Origin: Tethya wilhelma
Taxonomy: Eukaryota; Porifera; Demospongiae; Tethyida; Tethyidae
Assembly (NCBI GenBank): GCA_964030475.1
Contig: CAXIPT010000011.1
Coordinates: 2,693,938-2,757,937, forward strand
Length of the DNA: 64,000 nt
Direction of reading: 5' to 3'
Shown here: positions 22,633 through 34,022 of the stretch, in pieces
Layout of the letters: each line of letters opens with the position of its first letter
Position numbering within the stretch: the stretch's first letter is position 1
The notes under the pieces: model-generated
What the model was told of the DNA's origin: nothing
Databases searched by the model: none
What the model saw: the letters and a program-made list of their open reading frames with translations, nothing else
Position numbers and translations under genes: made by a program

Positions 22633-23890
22633 TCTACCGGTATACCGACCCTAAAGATCTGTGCATGGACCTCATTTCCTCCTACAGCTATTATAATTAG
22701 ATAATCATAAAAGCATAGGAAATAATTAGAGAATTATTATCTGCACCCACCATGCACCCAGAGCCGATATGTTAGCTTAAGTTTTTATAAACTCAGTTTG
22801 GTAGCGGCTGTAGTCTGTGAGAGTGAGAATCAATTAGCTCACGTTTTGGTTTTGTCTCTCTCTTGTCTTTCTTGGGGTTGGCAGCCATTAAAGTGGAGTA
22901 AATAGCTCTTCAGTTGCTCTTAAGCGTTACATAGAATCTTGTTTGTCACACGAGACCCGCCCACAAAATATCACGCGATCATGAATACGATATTACTGCG
23001 CATGCTGCGCACATGTACAAAGCCATAAGAACACGCAGCATTCACTGCAAGTACAATTGCAATAAGTTTAAAAACCTTTCTTTTAATTTATCTCTCTTTA
23101 TTGTGAATGGGTATGTATCTCTTCCAAACTGCATGCTTTAAACAATCACTATAGAGATAATACTATTAATGGTTTCAGACTCAGGTACACTGGACCACGA
23201 ATTATTGCTGAGTCAGCAAAAACGGCGCACGCCCCGTAAGTATTTATAGTATGTACACGCCCCTTTTTGTCATATGATCATTGCGTGACTGTTCATTTAT
23301 TGGAAAAGAAACTGAGCTACCTGTGAAAGTTTGTGAGAGGTATTTTTCGTTCTGCTGCTAATTTAGCTTCTTTTTGCTAGTTAGTTTTAAGCTATCGCTC
23401 ATATTGGTATGTACAGCGTTTGTAGTGATCACGTGGTCTTGAGAGGACAGGGCAAGTAGCCTCACTAAAGTTCAAGATCTTTAAACGGAATTGTTACGAC
23501 GATCGGTAAATAAGGTAAGTATGATCTAAACTAGGCTGTAAACAAGAATATTTCTTTACTTTTCCAAAAATGAAAGCAGTCACGCTCTTAAAGCGCAAAA
23601 TATGGTAATAATTAGCTTCATAAAAACAATTTTTGTCACGTAATTGGCATTTCGTGTATTTTTAGGCCACTCCAATATGATTCATTGTTTCCCATAACAT
23701 TGTTTTTATTTTGGCATGCGGGAGGGCGGTTCATTTTTCATTATTCATTCACCACAAACACTTAAGTTAAGTACTACAATACAGGTGTCCTACAAGTAGG
23801 TTGAGGGTGTGGAATTTGAAGCTAGTAACCACGCGCTTGTACTTAATTGAATTGTGGTTTGTAGGGGAAACACCTTGCATACTATAATAT
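22633..23890. other. No recognisable gene
   Basis: Contains CpG- and CACGTG-bearing text around 22930-23000 and 23430, but no ORF, splice pattern or repeat I can support. Confidence 0.4.
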
Positions 23891-24890
23891 ACGGTGGCCC
23901 TGGAGGTCGCGTATCACTACAGTACTCTGTCGCGTATCGCTCCAATGCTGTCACGTATCGCTCCAGTGCTGTCACGTGTCATTCCAGTAATCTCACCTTT
24001 GACCTTCCTAACTGTTAATTTCAGTGTCGTACATGCCACTGGCCCAGTGCATGATTGTGAGGCTCTATCACCCGCCGGGCCGGCTATCAAGAGAAGCTGA
24101 AGCTGCTGGTTTGGACTTAGTCGTTGTTTATATATTAATCACTCTGATTACCCTACAATAGTTTCCTGCTGCCTCATCCCTACGCTGTGGCATGGCACCT
24201 CAGTGACTATCATAAATTCTCAGCCAGTGCCAAGGTCTCAGTCAAAGTCACTACTCTCATGCTGTACTACTGTCAGTGGCTTTCTAATTTTAAGATTAAC
24301 ACTTCATGAGTCGTCTTCTCATCTCTGTGGCCTAGCTATATGTCAGACGACTCAGTAGCTAAGATCATAGACAATACCCCTGCTATACTATATCTATGCT
24401 AAGATCTATCCAGAGTCTGATGGTTCTTTTAGCTAATAGATTATTAGTCTAGATACCAAGATTACTGAAGTAAAAATGATAGGTACTGTCAGAGGCTGCA
24501 AGTCTTTGTCAACCAGCATGGTGACTCCTAATAATCATACTGATGTCAGTGAGTAACTTACAGCCAGAAGTAAGCTTGGGACTCATAGTAAACTTTAGCC
24601 TCTACTATCTATGACGATATCATATGATGATGAGCTTGGGAGATTATAATTGGCTCATGCAACGAATTAGAATTTATAAATCATTTGCAATTAATTCTTT
24701 TGTTTATACACCATTAGCTGTACCATTTACATAGATCTATAGGCATCATGCTGTAGAATATAGAAGTATAGACTCAAAGGTCAAAGGAGAAATTACTGGA
24801 ATGACACGTGACAGGACTGGAGCGACACGTGACAGCACTGGAGCGATACGTGACAGCACTGGAACGATACGCGACCTCCAGGGCCACCGT
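23891..24890. mobile_element. 1000-bp TIR element with 21-bp repeats inside the termini
   Basis: Ends ACGGTGGCCCTGGAGGTCGC and its complement, with inverted repeats of about 115 bp. Within each, ACTGGAGCGATACGTGACAGC-type units repeat every 21 bp (right side starts at 24795, 24816, 24837, 24858). The flanks share ATAATA if the element is taken as starting TACGG, giving a possible 6-bp duplication. The interior has no transposase. Probably non-autonomous; superfamily unknown. Confidence 0.85.
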
Positions 24891-25139
24891 AATAATATGC
24901 ATGCGTGTTACTTATATACCCAAATATACGAGTAGCATGCAGTATTATTTATACGTGCAATTCAGTAAACAAAACATAAATACGATTCTCCACCGCAAGT
25001 CTTCGGAGTAACACACAGGCATTTTCAAAACTTTTAGTGCATGGGTAGGGGAAAACCATTGCTCAAGTAGCAAAAGAAATGTATGTTAGTCACTCTTCCG
25101 TTGAGTGATTCCTGCATTTCTATTACACAACTGGTGATG

Positions 25140-25846
25140 TACAATCTGTGCAACATAAGCATGCATGGTCCTGATAGAATATTGGATGATTTTGAACAAC
25201 TTACTGTTCTGCAATCATTTAGTAAACCTGGAATTTATTTAAGAGAGAGGTAAAGGAAGAGTTATATGATATAACTGGAAAATGGGTCAGCTGTGCCAGT
25301 ATCTGTCACATGCACAGCAAAACGACTGGGACTGACAATTAAGACAGAAGATGAAACTAGTTGCCACAGGTCAATCAGATGTGCTCAGAGGTCAATACAT
25401 GGCAGATATCGATGTGTTTGATCCAGATATGCTAGTGTTTGTTGACGAAACAGGCCATGACAGACAGAACTTGATCAGACAATTTGGATATGGTTTGAGA
25501 GGAATAACACCAGTCAACCACAGGTTATTTGTGTATGGACAGCGCATTTCTGCAATTAGTGTGATGACTACAAGAGAAGAGGTATAGAAGATTTCTATTT
25601 AGTTGAAGGCAGTGTCAACGGAAACATTTTTCTTAACTTTATACTAAGATCATTACTTAATATTATGCTACCCTTTGATGGCGATAATCCCAGGTCAGTC
25701 CTCGTGATGGATAATGCTTTAATCCACCACGTGGGTCCTGTTTTGCATATCTTGTCCGCTGCCGGAGTTCTGATTCGATTCTTACCTCCATACAGCCCAG
25801 ATCTTAATCCCATTGAGGAAGCATTTAGTAAAGTAAAAGCACAATG
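25140..25846 (+). pseudogene. Tc1/IS630-like DDE transposase, frameshifted
   Basis: Catalyses cut-and-paste transposition in intact relatives. The catalytic core is visible: FVDETG (first Asp, about 25440), [10 protein letters not shown] (second Asp, about 25706), and [15 protein letters not shown] (third acid, about 25785-25829). A shift near 25570, with a few extra bases after TTR, separates the first Asp from the rest, and the frame ends KVKAQ and a stop at 25846. Upstream, pieces of the DNA-binding part (GPDRILDDFEQLTVLQSFSK, about 25165-25225) are present with stops. The TIRs of this element are not recognised. The 1000-bp element just upstream could be unrelated. Confidence 0.85.
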
Positions 25847-26004
25847 AGGTGGCTTATCAATCAACTCAGAACCCCCGACTTTTGGTATGTAGTGCATTTG
25901 CTTCAATAACATCCCATGATTGTAAACAATACTTTAAACATGCTGGTTATATTGACTAAAATTATTGTATTTTTTACTATAATATGAACAAATACATAAA
26001 TTAT

Positions 26005-27020
26005 TTACCATTTATTGTAACTTGTCCATATTGCTCAAAAGTACATCTCTTTGTTTTATAAAGTGTTCATCTGAAATTGCACCAACTTCTTTAAGTGAAT
26101 GAAGATCTTTGATTTGCTGAATATACGTTGAACGTAAATTGGCAACCTTAGAGGGTGTATGAGACTTTCTGACTAAGCGTGTTTTGGTTGTTGTGTATCC
26201 TTTTTCCCTTGGGATTTGAATATTGATCCTTTAGGTGGCATATCATAACTGCTATGCATTCCAGCATCTATGGTTTCAGCCCATATACGATATTGTATCA
26301 TATTGAACAAACTCCCATGTTTCTCTTTCAGTTCATCAATAAGATCATCAATACGTTCCATTTTCTCTTCCTGCCTCGTTTTTTTTCTTTTTTGGCTGTT
26401 TAGATTTAGTTGTTTGCTTTTTTCCCATTTCCTCGGTGTCAGATTCTGTATCCGAAATTACAATGATATAATTCACTACTAGTCTGCTCAGTACGTAGAC
26501 GTTTTATCCCAGTAAGCTCCACACTTGATGTTTTTGATAATCCCATACACCATAGAGTAACAGAATGGCTTTCTTTCATGTTTAGTAGGTGTATAACATC
26601 AAGAATGTCTTTTTGATTCTGAATCCACACACATTTGTTTCCAACATAATATCCAATCTCAGATTTTTCATCAACTATGCCCCTTCCAAGTTGCACTATT
26701 ATCAACTCACGCAAACTACGGGAACTGTTCAGATCGTAGAAGTTAACATTTCTTAACATGAACAATTTTGCTTCATTCTTTTTGATAACTCTCACACCAA
26801 TTGTATTCATAAAAGCATAGTCAGTACGTTCCACACTGGATCCATCTATCGTCGCTGCTCCAGACACATTATTAGGCCCAGCAGGGGGTGGGGTTGGGGG
26901 CGGGGGTGAGAAAGAACCTGGGCTTTGGGCGGGAGCTGGCACGGCGTAGGGAAACGAATACAAGTTATAACTTGAGCTAAATCGATTATACTGGTTTACA
27001 TAGTCTCCACTATGCTCCAT
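26005..27020 (-). pseudogene. Proline-rich uncharacterised ORF, three frame breaks
   Basis: Starts MEHSGDYVNQYNRFSSSYNL, with a Pro-rich stretch (residues 30-60). A compact domain follows (about 70-160) with GVRVIKKNEAKLFMLRNVNF, YYVGNKCVWIQNQKDIL and SVTLWCMGL. After a frame change near 26465 it continues ISDTESDTEEMGKKQ. After another near 26390 it reads MERIDDLIDELKEKHGSLFN (coiled-coil-like), then MPPKGSIFKSQGKK. After a third near 26210 it runs LRSTYIQQIKDLHSLKEVGA to a stop at about 26005. The last two breaks sit in A runs. Similar ORFs recur in sponges to my memory, so it may be a repeat family. Function unknown. If the breaks are sequence errors, this is an intact gene of about 330 residues. 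Confidence 0.65.
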
Positions 27021-27194
27021 GACTTAAATTAGGCCTAACACTGTCAGAGGAACCATAGAATAACACAAATGAGAGCTAGTCTGTCACTTTATTATGAACT
27101 GACTGCATGCACTGACTGGTACACGTGATTATAAGCACGTGCATCTGGGTTGTTGCGCAATTGTGTTAATAATCTAATTAGTTCAATTAAGTAC

Positions 27195-27475
27195 AAGTGC
27201 CAGGCCCGTAGGGAGGGGGGGTGCAAGTGCACCCCCCTTTTGAAGCAAAAAAAAGAACCAAGTCTCAGGCATAATCATAAAACATTAAATTATAGCTTCA
27301 AATCATGAAATATGTTCCAGAATGCACCAAAATTCATCAAAATAAGCCTAAATTTCCAAAATTTTCGGGGGGAGCATGCCCCCAGACCCCCCTAGGTTTT
27401 TACTTTTTTTATGAAACACTATCGGCCAACAAAATTTGCACCTCCCTTTCAAGAATCCTGGCTATGGGCCAGAGT
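27195..27475. mobile_element. ~275-bp element with CAGGCCCGTAG-type ends
   Basis: Left end CCAGGCCCGTAGGGAGGG and right end CCTGGCTATGGGCCAG are imperfect inverted repeats. The interior is G/C-homopolymer rich (GGGGGGG, CCCCCC) around an AT-rich core. CAGG...-type ends are seen in hAT MITEs, but I cannot confirm an 8-bp target duplication. Confidence 0.6.
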
Positions 27476-28317
27476 GTGGTTACTATCTTCAAATTTCCAC
27501 TTCCTCAACCTACTTGCAAACCTCTGTAGAAGACTGAGACGGCTGCATTGAAGAAACATAGAGGCAATTGTACGTGTTACTATATTCCATTTTAATGAAC
27601 CAAGCACCAGCAAACTTTCAACTTCTCAAACTGACAAATATGACCAGCACTACTAACCTATGAACTATAGGCGGCAAAACGACAATGAATATCATCACAC
27701 GCGGTACGGATGGGCGTTACGCAATGTTCAAACGCATATGAAATCAACAGTATGTACAATTTGCTTGCTTCTTTACATGTGTATACACTAAAGTATATAT
27801 AATATATATTATATATACATGCATTAATAAATTATTTTCTAATTTGCATTGATGACTCGGTGTACATATATGTTACTTTTCAATGCCCATGCAATTATGT
27901 ATGACATTGTATATAATCTCTGTCTAGGTTTATATCCCATAGTGATTACACCTCCACAGCCATTATTTCAAACAGAAAGTTCACTAAAGGAAGAATTGTT
28001 TTTTCTGCCAAATGTTATCTTGTGGAATCCATGCATATGAAACGTATCCACTAATTTTTACAGATGATAAGAGAGTATGTCCAGTCTATATACGCTACCT
28101 TTTTGTCTTGATGACACAAAAAGCTACGCTAGCATAGGGGAGATGCTCACTGATCTATGCAATGGGAAAAAACAGGCAATCTGAGAGTAGGACTCCGAAA
28201 CCTCGCTCGATTCCTCTCTGATGTGTGTTAATTTTAACACAAAAAACATACAGAGGTGAGGTCGAAATTTTTGTTTATTGGCATTGCCTATAACGATTAA
28301 TTACTATAATTATTATT
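27476..28317. other. No recognisable gene
   Basis: AT-rich, with a (TA)-rich palindrome at 27796-27822. No supported feature. Confidence 0.4.
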
Positions 28318-28948
28318 ATTATAACACACAGGTACACTTCACATGCTCTTGTCATACCCTTCAACCTTCCATCTATTGGGCCCAAAGATGACAAAGACTA
28401 GAGTTCTTTTACCCTGCTTGAAGAGGCAAAGAAGGCTACTTCAAGTGCTGCTGGGTGGGCTGTTAGCACTTTAAAAGAGTTTGAGAGAAACGGAAAATCC
28501 GAGATCACCTCTAACATTCTACCACTTGTTAGGGATATACTCCCAACAATTGATCCGAGACTAGCACAAGGGTACTCGACTCTTTTGTACTTTGCTTATA
28601 AGGTAAATTAACATATGAGCTAGTCAGAATACCTAAGTTAAAACTTTGTTTTGCTACATTTTTATGGAGCTACCTAAATACGTATATACCATTTTTTTTA
28701 TGTCTACGGGACATTTCGCCCATTCCTATACGTATATTATAATAATTATGTGTTACCGTACCATGTGCATGATAAATGTTTATTGTTGTTATAGTTGTTT
28801 GAAGCCATGCATGCAGGCACTTTTTATTGCTTGTGGATGAAGGTGGAATGTCTCACGTAAAGGAGGAATTGCCAGAATTTTTAGAGACTTTGAATTCTAG
28901 TATTTCTGTAGCCAAGCTACAGGGCATGATGCAGGAGGTGATGAGATA
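28318..28948 (+). pseudogene. Exon-like blocks of an unknown gene
   Basis: 28318-28602 reads ALVIPFNLPSIGPKDDKD, one TAG (28399-28401), then FTLLEEAKKATSSAAGWAVS and RDILPTIDPRLAQGYSTLLY, ending beside a GTAAAT donor. After an intron-sized gap, 28820-28948 reads LLVDEGGMSHVKEELPEFLE ... KLQGMMQEVMR and a stop. The acceptor at 28816 does not keep the frame between the blocks. Residue composition looks like real protein, but I recognise no family. Confidence 0.35.
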
Positions 28949-29129
28949 GTGTTGGTTTCATTGAGAGATATCTTATATGGGCTAAAGACTGTGATACTCT
29001 AAGCATGGTAACAATTAACCATTATATCGACTCCACGGTCCTTTGTATCACAATGATAACGAATCAGTGTACGTGTCAATAAGTTTTTAATTTAACATAT
29101 ACTTGTACTAATGCCCATGCAGGTTCTAT

Positions 29130-30177
29130 ACACTATATGCGAACCGGAAGCTCTGACCAAGGGAATGAGTCTTTTGCTGTTTATCTAGAAGACTTGGCAT
29201 CTATGTCAGCAAGCCCATTTACGCACACTAAAGAGCAGATAAACAGAGCTCTGAAGACCTCTGGTACTGGCAGATCTGGCAACATTAGCAAAGATTTTCT
29301 CCAGAAAGGGCGCACCGACACTTTTATCACCCGTCGGGTGAATAGTGTCTCTCGAAAGTGCTCCGTAATCTGGCTACAACAATTGCCGAAGGAAATGAAG
29401 TAAGAACTGCTCAAAGGTATTGTACCGCTCACTCCAAAACACATTACGCACTTTACTATACAGTTATTATAATAATATTATATCTTTTCACAATTTGCAG
29501 TCACTCAACCTGCCAAGAGTGGCCAACACATAATCACAAGTGAGCCAGATAACAATACAATTTCTCGTCACTCCAGTCATGGTGTACATGAAGACGATGC
29601 TGGCCCAGGACACCATAAACGTACAGAACATAATCCTCAATGTGATGGTCCCCGCAAACGTACACAAACCGATCCTCATTCCACTCAGCTTGTATGTGCA
29701 GATGATGCTGGCACAGCTCTCCACAAATGCACAGACATCAATCCTCATTCCACTCAGCTTGTACGTGCAGATGATGTTGGCACAGCTCGAGATCTCCACG
29801 AATGAACAGAACAAGATCCTTGCTCCAGTCAGCATACCATACGTGGAGATGGCCGAAAGTACAAAAAGTATAGAACATCTCTACGGCAACTAATGGTCAC
29901 TCACTCTGGTACCTCATCAGATACCTCATTAGATTCGAGTTTGTCAACTAGTACAGATTCAGAAAGCAGTGGAGATGAATTCTGTCCAATTCCACCAAAG
30001 AAGTCCAAGCTAGCAAATAACTCATCACGCCCCAATGATTTACCGAAAAATAAGCCTCAGTCTGAAAATCCCCAGCAAACACGCCCAATGGGGCGACAAA
30101 CATGCCAAAACACAGTTCTTCCGAATCGGAATAGGAGCATGGACTCCTCAAACCCTCTTGGCATGCCAAGCAACTGA
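29130..30177 (+). pseudogene. Exon-like blocks of an unknown Ser/His-rich protein with 23-residue repeats
   Basis: Block one (29137-29400) reads YLEDLASMSASPFTHTKEQI and ends at a GTAAGA donor. Block two begins after an acceptor at 29500 (TTTGCAG) and runs in one frame (TQPAKSGQHIITSEPDNN...) with a single TGA near 29805 to the stop after 30177. It holds near-copies of DPHSTQLVCADDAGTALHKC spaced 69 bases apart, and a Ser-rich tail with a basic PPKKSKL, possibly a nuclear signal. Phase between the blocks does not agree. No family is recognised. Confidence 0.35.
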
Positions 30178-30565
30178 GTTTGATATCACTGGTTGAGTTA
30201 AGTTAGGTTGTATACAATCATCTCTTATCATACTGTTATTTTGTGTTCTACTGACTCATGTATACATTATTTATCATGATATGCCTATTCTGCTCCATTT
30301 ATCTGTTTCATTATTATTCAATTTACCTATAGTATCGCTTTCATATCTGATTATTCTGTTTAGTGATCTCATATTTATTCAGTATACCCATCCATGCATG
30401 TAGCCATATAATTATAATTATGATCAACTGTAAATTACGTTTGAATATTTGGGGAGAATGTATGAGACATGTATGTAAGACACTATAGAAAAATGTACAG
30501 ACAATGAAGGACATGATACCAGGGAGATATATGTGCACGAATTCCCTCTGGTCTCAATGCATGGT
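30178..30565. other. No recognisable gene
   Basis: AT-rich spacer before the minisatellite. Confidence 0.5.
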
Positions 30566-31680
30566 CTCCCAGCAGGGAGACCCAAGAGACTGGGAGACCA
30601 GGGAGACCTGAGAGACTAGGGAGACCAGGGAGATCAGGGAGATCAGGGAGACCAGGGAGACGTAAGAGACAGGGAGACCAGGGAGACAAAAGAGACATAT
30701 GAGACCAGGGAGACCAAGAAGACCCGAGAGACCAGGGAGACCAGAGAGACCAAGGAGACTTAAGAGACTTAGGAGACGTAGGAGACCAGGAGGACCAGGG
30801 AGACCAGAGAGACCAGAGAGACCAAGGAGACGTAGAAGACCCGGAGGACCAGGGAGACCAGAGAGACAGAGAGATATGAGACAAGGGAAACATAAGAGAC
30901 CAGGGAGACCAGAGAGACTAGGGAGACTAAGGAGACCAGGGAGACAAAGGAGACTAAGGAGACCAGGGAGACTAAGGAGACCAGGGAGACCAAAGAGACA
31001 AAGAAGACTAAGGAGACCAGGGAGACCAGAGAGACAAAGGAGCCTATAAGGAGACCAGGGAGACAAAGGAGACAAAGGAGACTAAGGAGACGAGGGAGAC
31101 CAGGGAAATTCAAGAGACCAGAGAGACTAAGGGAGCATAAAGAGACCAGTAAGAGACATAGGAGACCAGGGAGATTAGGGAGACCAAGGAGACAAGGGAG
31201 ACGTAAGAGACATAGGAGACCAGGGAGACCAGGGAGATGTAAGAGACATAGGAGACCAGGGAGATTAGGGAGACATAAGAGACATAGGAGATCAGGGAGA
31301 CAAGGGAGACAAGGGAGACAAGAGAGACTAAGGAGACGAAGGAGACCAGGGAAATTCGAGAGACCAGAGAGACTAAGGAGCATAAGGAGCATAAGGAGAC
31401 CAGGGAGACGTAAGAGACATAGGAGACCAGGAAGACCAGAGAGACAAGGGAGATATAAGAGACATAGGAGACCAAGGAGATCAGGGAGACATTAGAAACA
31501 TAGGAGACCAGGGAGACAAGGGAGACTAGGGACACAAGGGAGATGTATGAGACATAGGAGACTAGGTAGATTAGGGAGACATAAGAGATCAGGGAGACCA
31601 GGGAAACAAGAGAGAATAAGGAGAATAGGAAGATCAGGGAAACCAGGGAGACGTTAGAGACATAGGAGACCAGGCAAACT
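30566..31680. repeat. 1.1-kb purine-strand minisatellite (GGAGACCAG-type units)
   Basis: About 120 imperfect 9-bp (and 6-, 12-bp) units such as GGGAGACCA, AAGGAGACC and TAAGAGACA. The plus strand is almost entirely purine except for ACC/ACT steps. Because most units are multiples of three, several frames on both strands stay open for hundreds of bases (Leu/Ser/Pro or Arg/Pro/Gly repeats). These are not taken as genes. Confidence 0.95.
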
Positions 31681-32116
31681 ACGAGGATATATTTTATTCA
31701 TGAATGTATACATTTATATGCATACATTAAAAATGCTGACTTAGCATATTTTGTGAGTCTTAAATGGGGAAACAACCCAAAAGTGTGCGTTATTTGGAAT
31801 TAAATTCACTGAAGTTGCCTGGAACTATTTTGTGATACCTGGTTGCTCTTCTTAAGAGATGAATCAGGACTTTGATTATCATAACATATAGAAAGGCAAG
31901 TAAATCTTATGATACAGCTCCTGCCTCCAAATAACTGACATGTGTGTTTCAGTTCAGTATCAAGCAGGATACACAACTTCCCAGCTCAGCAGCCCTGCAT
32001 GCCGCTGGCTCAGTGAGTCTGGCTTGCCAGACTACTAGCTCTGTAGCTACACACACCAACTCAAATGAAATTAAATAATAATAATAATTTGTAGAATTAT
32101 GGAAAAATAAGAAGAA
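31681..32116. other. Spacer with short dispersed repeat
   Basis: 31777-31832 (AAAAGTGTGCGTTATTTG ... GAACTATTTTG) recurs at 61777-61831. No gene. Confidence 0.6.
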
Positions 32117-32391
32117 ACAAGTAAAAAAAACATTGGAAATGTAATGAGACACAGGAATAGCTAAATCGTAAAAAGAACAGAAACAAGACTGGAATGGCTG
32201 CTAGAGGGTGTAAGGAATTCTTCCTGTGGGCAAAATGAGAGACTCAATAAAGAGCATGTTAACTGCAGCTCATATATACAGGACGAATTCTGCACACACT
32301 CTTAACAGCCATTACAGTCTTGTTTCCGTTCTTTTTAGGATTTAGCTATTCCTGTGTCTCATTACACTTCCAATGTTTTTTTTTTACTTGT
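32117..32391. mobile_element. MITE family 1, second complete copy
   Basis: Inverted arms ACAAGTAAAAAAAACATTGG ... and ... CCAATGTTTTTTTTTTACTTGT match 6562-6835 in both arms. The ~90-bp centre differs. No coding capacity. Confidence 0.9.
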
Positions 32392-33100
32392 ACCTAAAGA
32401 ATAATCAATAAATCCTATTGTTGTTATTGTTTGATATGTATAGCTAGATCCATATTTGGGGCGAGCGTGAGCAAGCCCCACATATACGTTACATGGCATT
32501 CGAATCTATGCACTTCCGTCTGTGTGATGCCTGTACCCATATTCTGTAAATAACGCTTCCTGTTCTAATTTTGTAATTTAGGCAACAAAATTTTTGTACA
32601 ACGTATGACGTCGTAGGTGGAGCTAGCTAGCTAGCTCTCGATCTCAGGATCGCTTGAGCTAGCTGACTAGCTAGCGCATGTACGCTGCATAGAGCAGCAC
32701 AACTTTGTAAACTGAAATGAAAAAACTGCGAGATCTAGGCAAAGGTTAGAAAGACAAAGAAGAAATATATTATTGACTTGCGTGATACGTGAATAGTTAT
32801 ACACACAAATGCTCATAGCAATAAACACTATAGCAGAGAGAAAGCAGAGCAGTAGGTAGCATCAATGAGGCAAATCAGACAAGAAAAGGCATACTCAACA
32901 GCAAAGTGAAAATAAGCAAGAAGAGAGAACACCAAGACTGCCAAGAGACAGTGATTAGCACAATCACTATGCAGCTAACCATACAGCCGCTGAAGACAAA
33001 GCACCATTTCATAGGCATGCAAGCACTGATACTCAAACACACGCTCACGCTCACCCCCAAAATGTCGTAGGCATTTGCTAGTATAATATTATTATAGTTG
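32392..33100. other. No recognisable gene
   Basis: Includes a GCTAGCTAGCTAG tract (32626-32645) and a GGGGCGAGCGTGAGCAAGCCCC hairpin at 32459-32480. No ORF supported. Confidence 0.45.
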
Positions 33101-33102
33101 TC

Positions 33103-33645
33103 TTACCTCTGGACATGTGTTCTCCTTTCAACACACTTTTGAATGGCTTCATGTAGTTGTGTTGGTGGTTGGGGTGGTGATGGTAATGACTTTGAAGAGA
33201 GTTGGCCACTAGAAATAAGCTGCTCAATGGGTACAGTTTGACAGTTGTTGAGTGAGTAGTCATCATTTCTACACTTTTCTTCTGAAAAGTATTCAGGCGC
33301 ATCATCCAAAAGAGCTTCTAGATCTAAATTTGCTGTGTTAACCTGTACTGTAAAAATTTCCGCAGCAAGAGAAGCTATATCCGTTCTGAACATTTCTCAG
33401 GTGCAGTACCGTCGTCTCTCTCTTCACTTAGATCTGGAAGCCATTTCTGGTCATCACTCCAATGCTTGTATGTCATTTCAACCTCTTGGTTTTCATTGAT
33501 TCAAAAACGGAAGTGATGAGGTTTAGCATGACATAATATACCATCCAAATCATCATTCAGCCACTCTTTAAAATTGTAGACTTTGGTAATGTTGTAGATG
33601 GAGGGTGATGGAGTGTAGCTTTTTCTAAGTGCAGCCTCAAGCTAA
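33103..33645 (-). pseudogene. Uncharacterised repeated ORF family fragment
   Basis: Reads right to left LEAALRKSYTPSPSIYNITK, VYNFKEWLNDDLDGIL and CHAKPHHFRF. One TGA follows (about 33503-33501), then EVEMTYKHWSDDQKWLPDL. After a frame change near 33390 it reads MFRTDIASLAAEIFTVQVNT, ALLDDAPEYFSEEK, and a Pro-rich end SLPSPPQPPTQ to the stop. The region is continuous apart from those two breaks and looks like one exon set. I recall this type as a dispersed sponge ORF, perhaps transposon-linked. No catalytic motif is visible. Confidence 0.5.
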
Positions 33646-33824
33646 CACACTGTCAGAGCATCGTTCTTGTCTAGATAGCTTAAAAATGATAAGATGCATG
33701 TAGTGATGTTTAAATTGCATGTGGATCGCTTCTCTACCTCATTTAGAATAATTATACTCGCTTACGGTCACATACACATAATACCTGTGCCACACAGTCA
33801 CACACACGCACCGATATACACACT

Positions 33825-33861
<37 letters not shown>

Positions 33862-33980
33862 CTTATCTAGGTTATTTTATTCCTATCGCTGCTGTTGCTG
33901 CCCAAAATGGTTGGAAATTAACTTTCTGGTCTTTCGGTAGGTGCTATATTATAGTATACAAGCATCTGAACTCTACAGCA
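33646..33980. repeat. Spacer with (CA)n microsatellite
   Basis: CA-rich text from 33790, with a clean run at about 33828-33856. No gene. Confidence 0.85.
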
Positions 33981-34022
33981 TCATCAAGGTTCCTACATGC
34001 TTGCTCAGCAGTTTGACTATCA

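Noticed and set aside
24808..25011. 67-residue frame with repeated ALERYVT
   Set aside because: A translation of the 21-bp terminal repeats of the 1000-bp element.
30554..31535. Long open frames on both strands (up to ~207 residues)
   Set aside because: Produced by the 9-bp minisatellite. Composition is only Leu/Ser/Pro/Gly or Arg/Pro, with several frames open at once.
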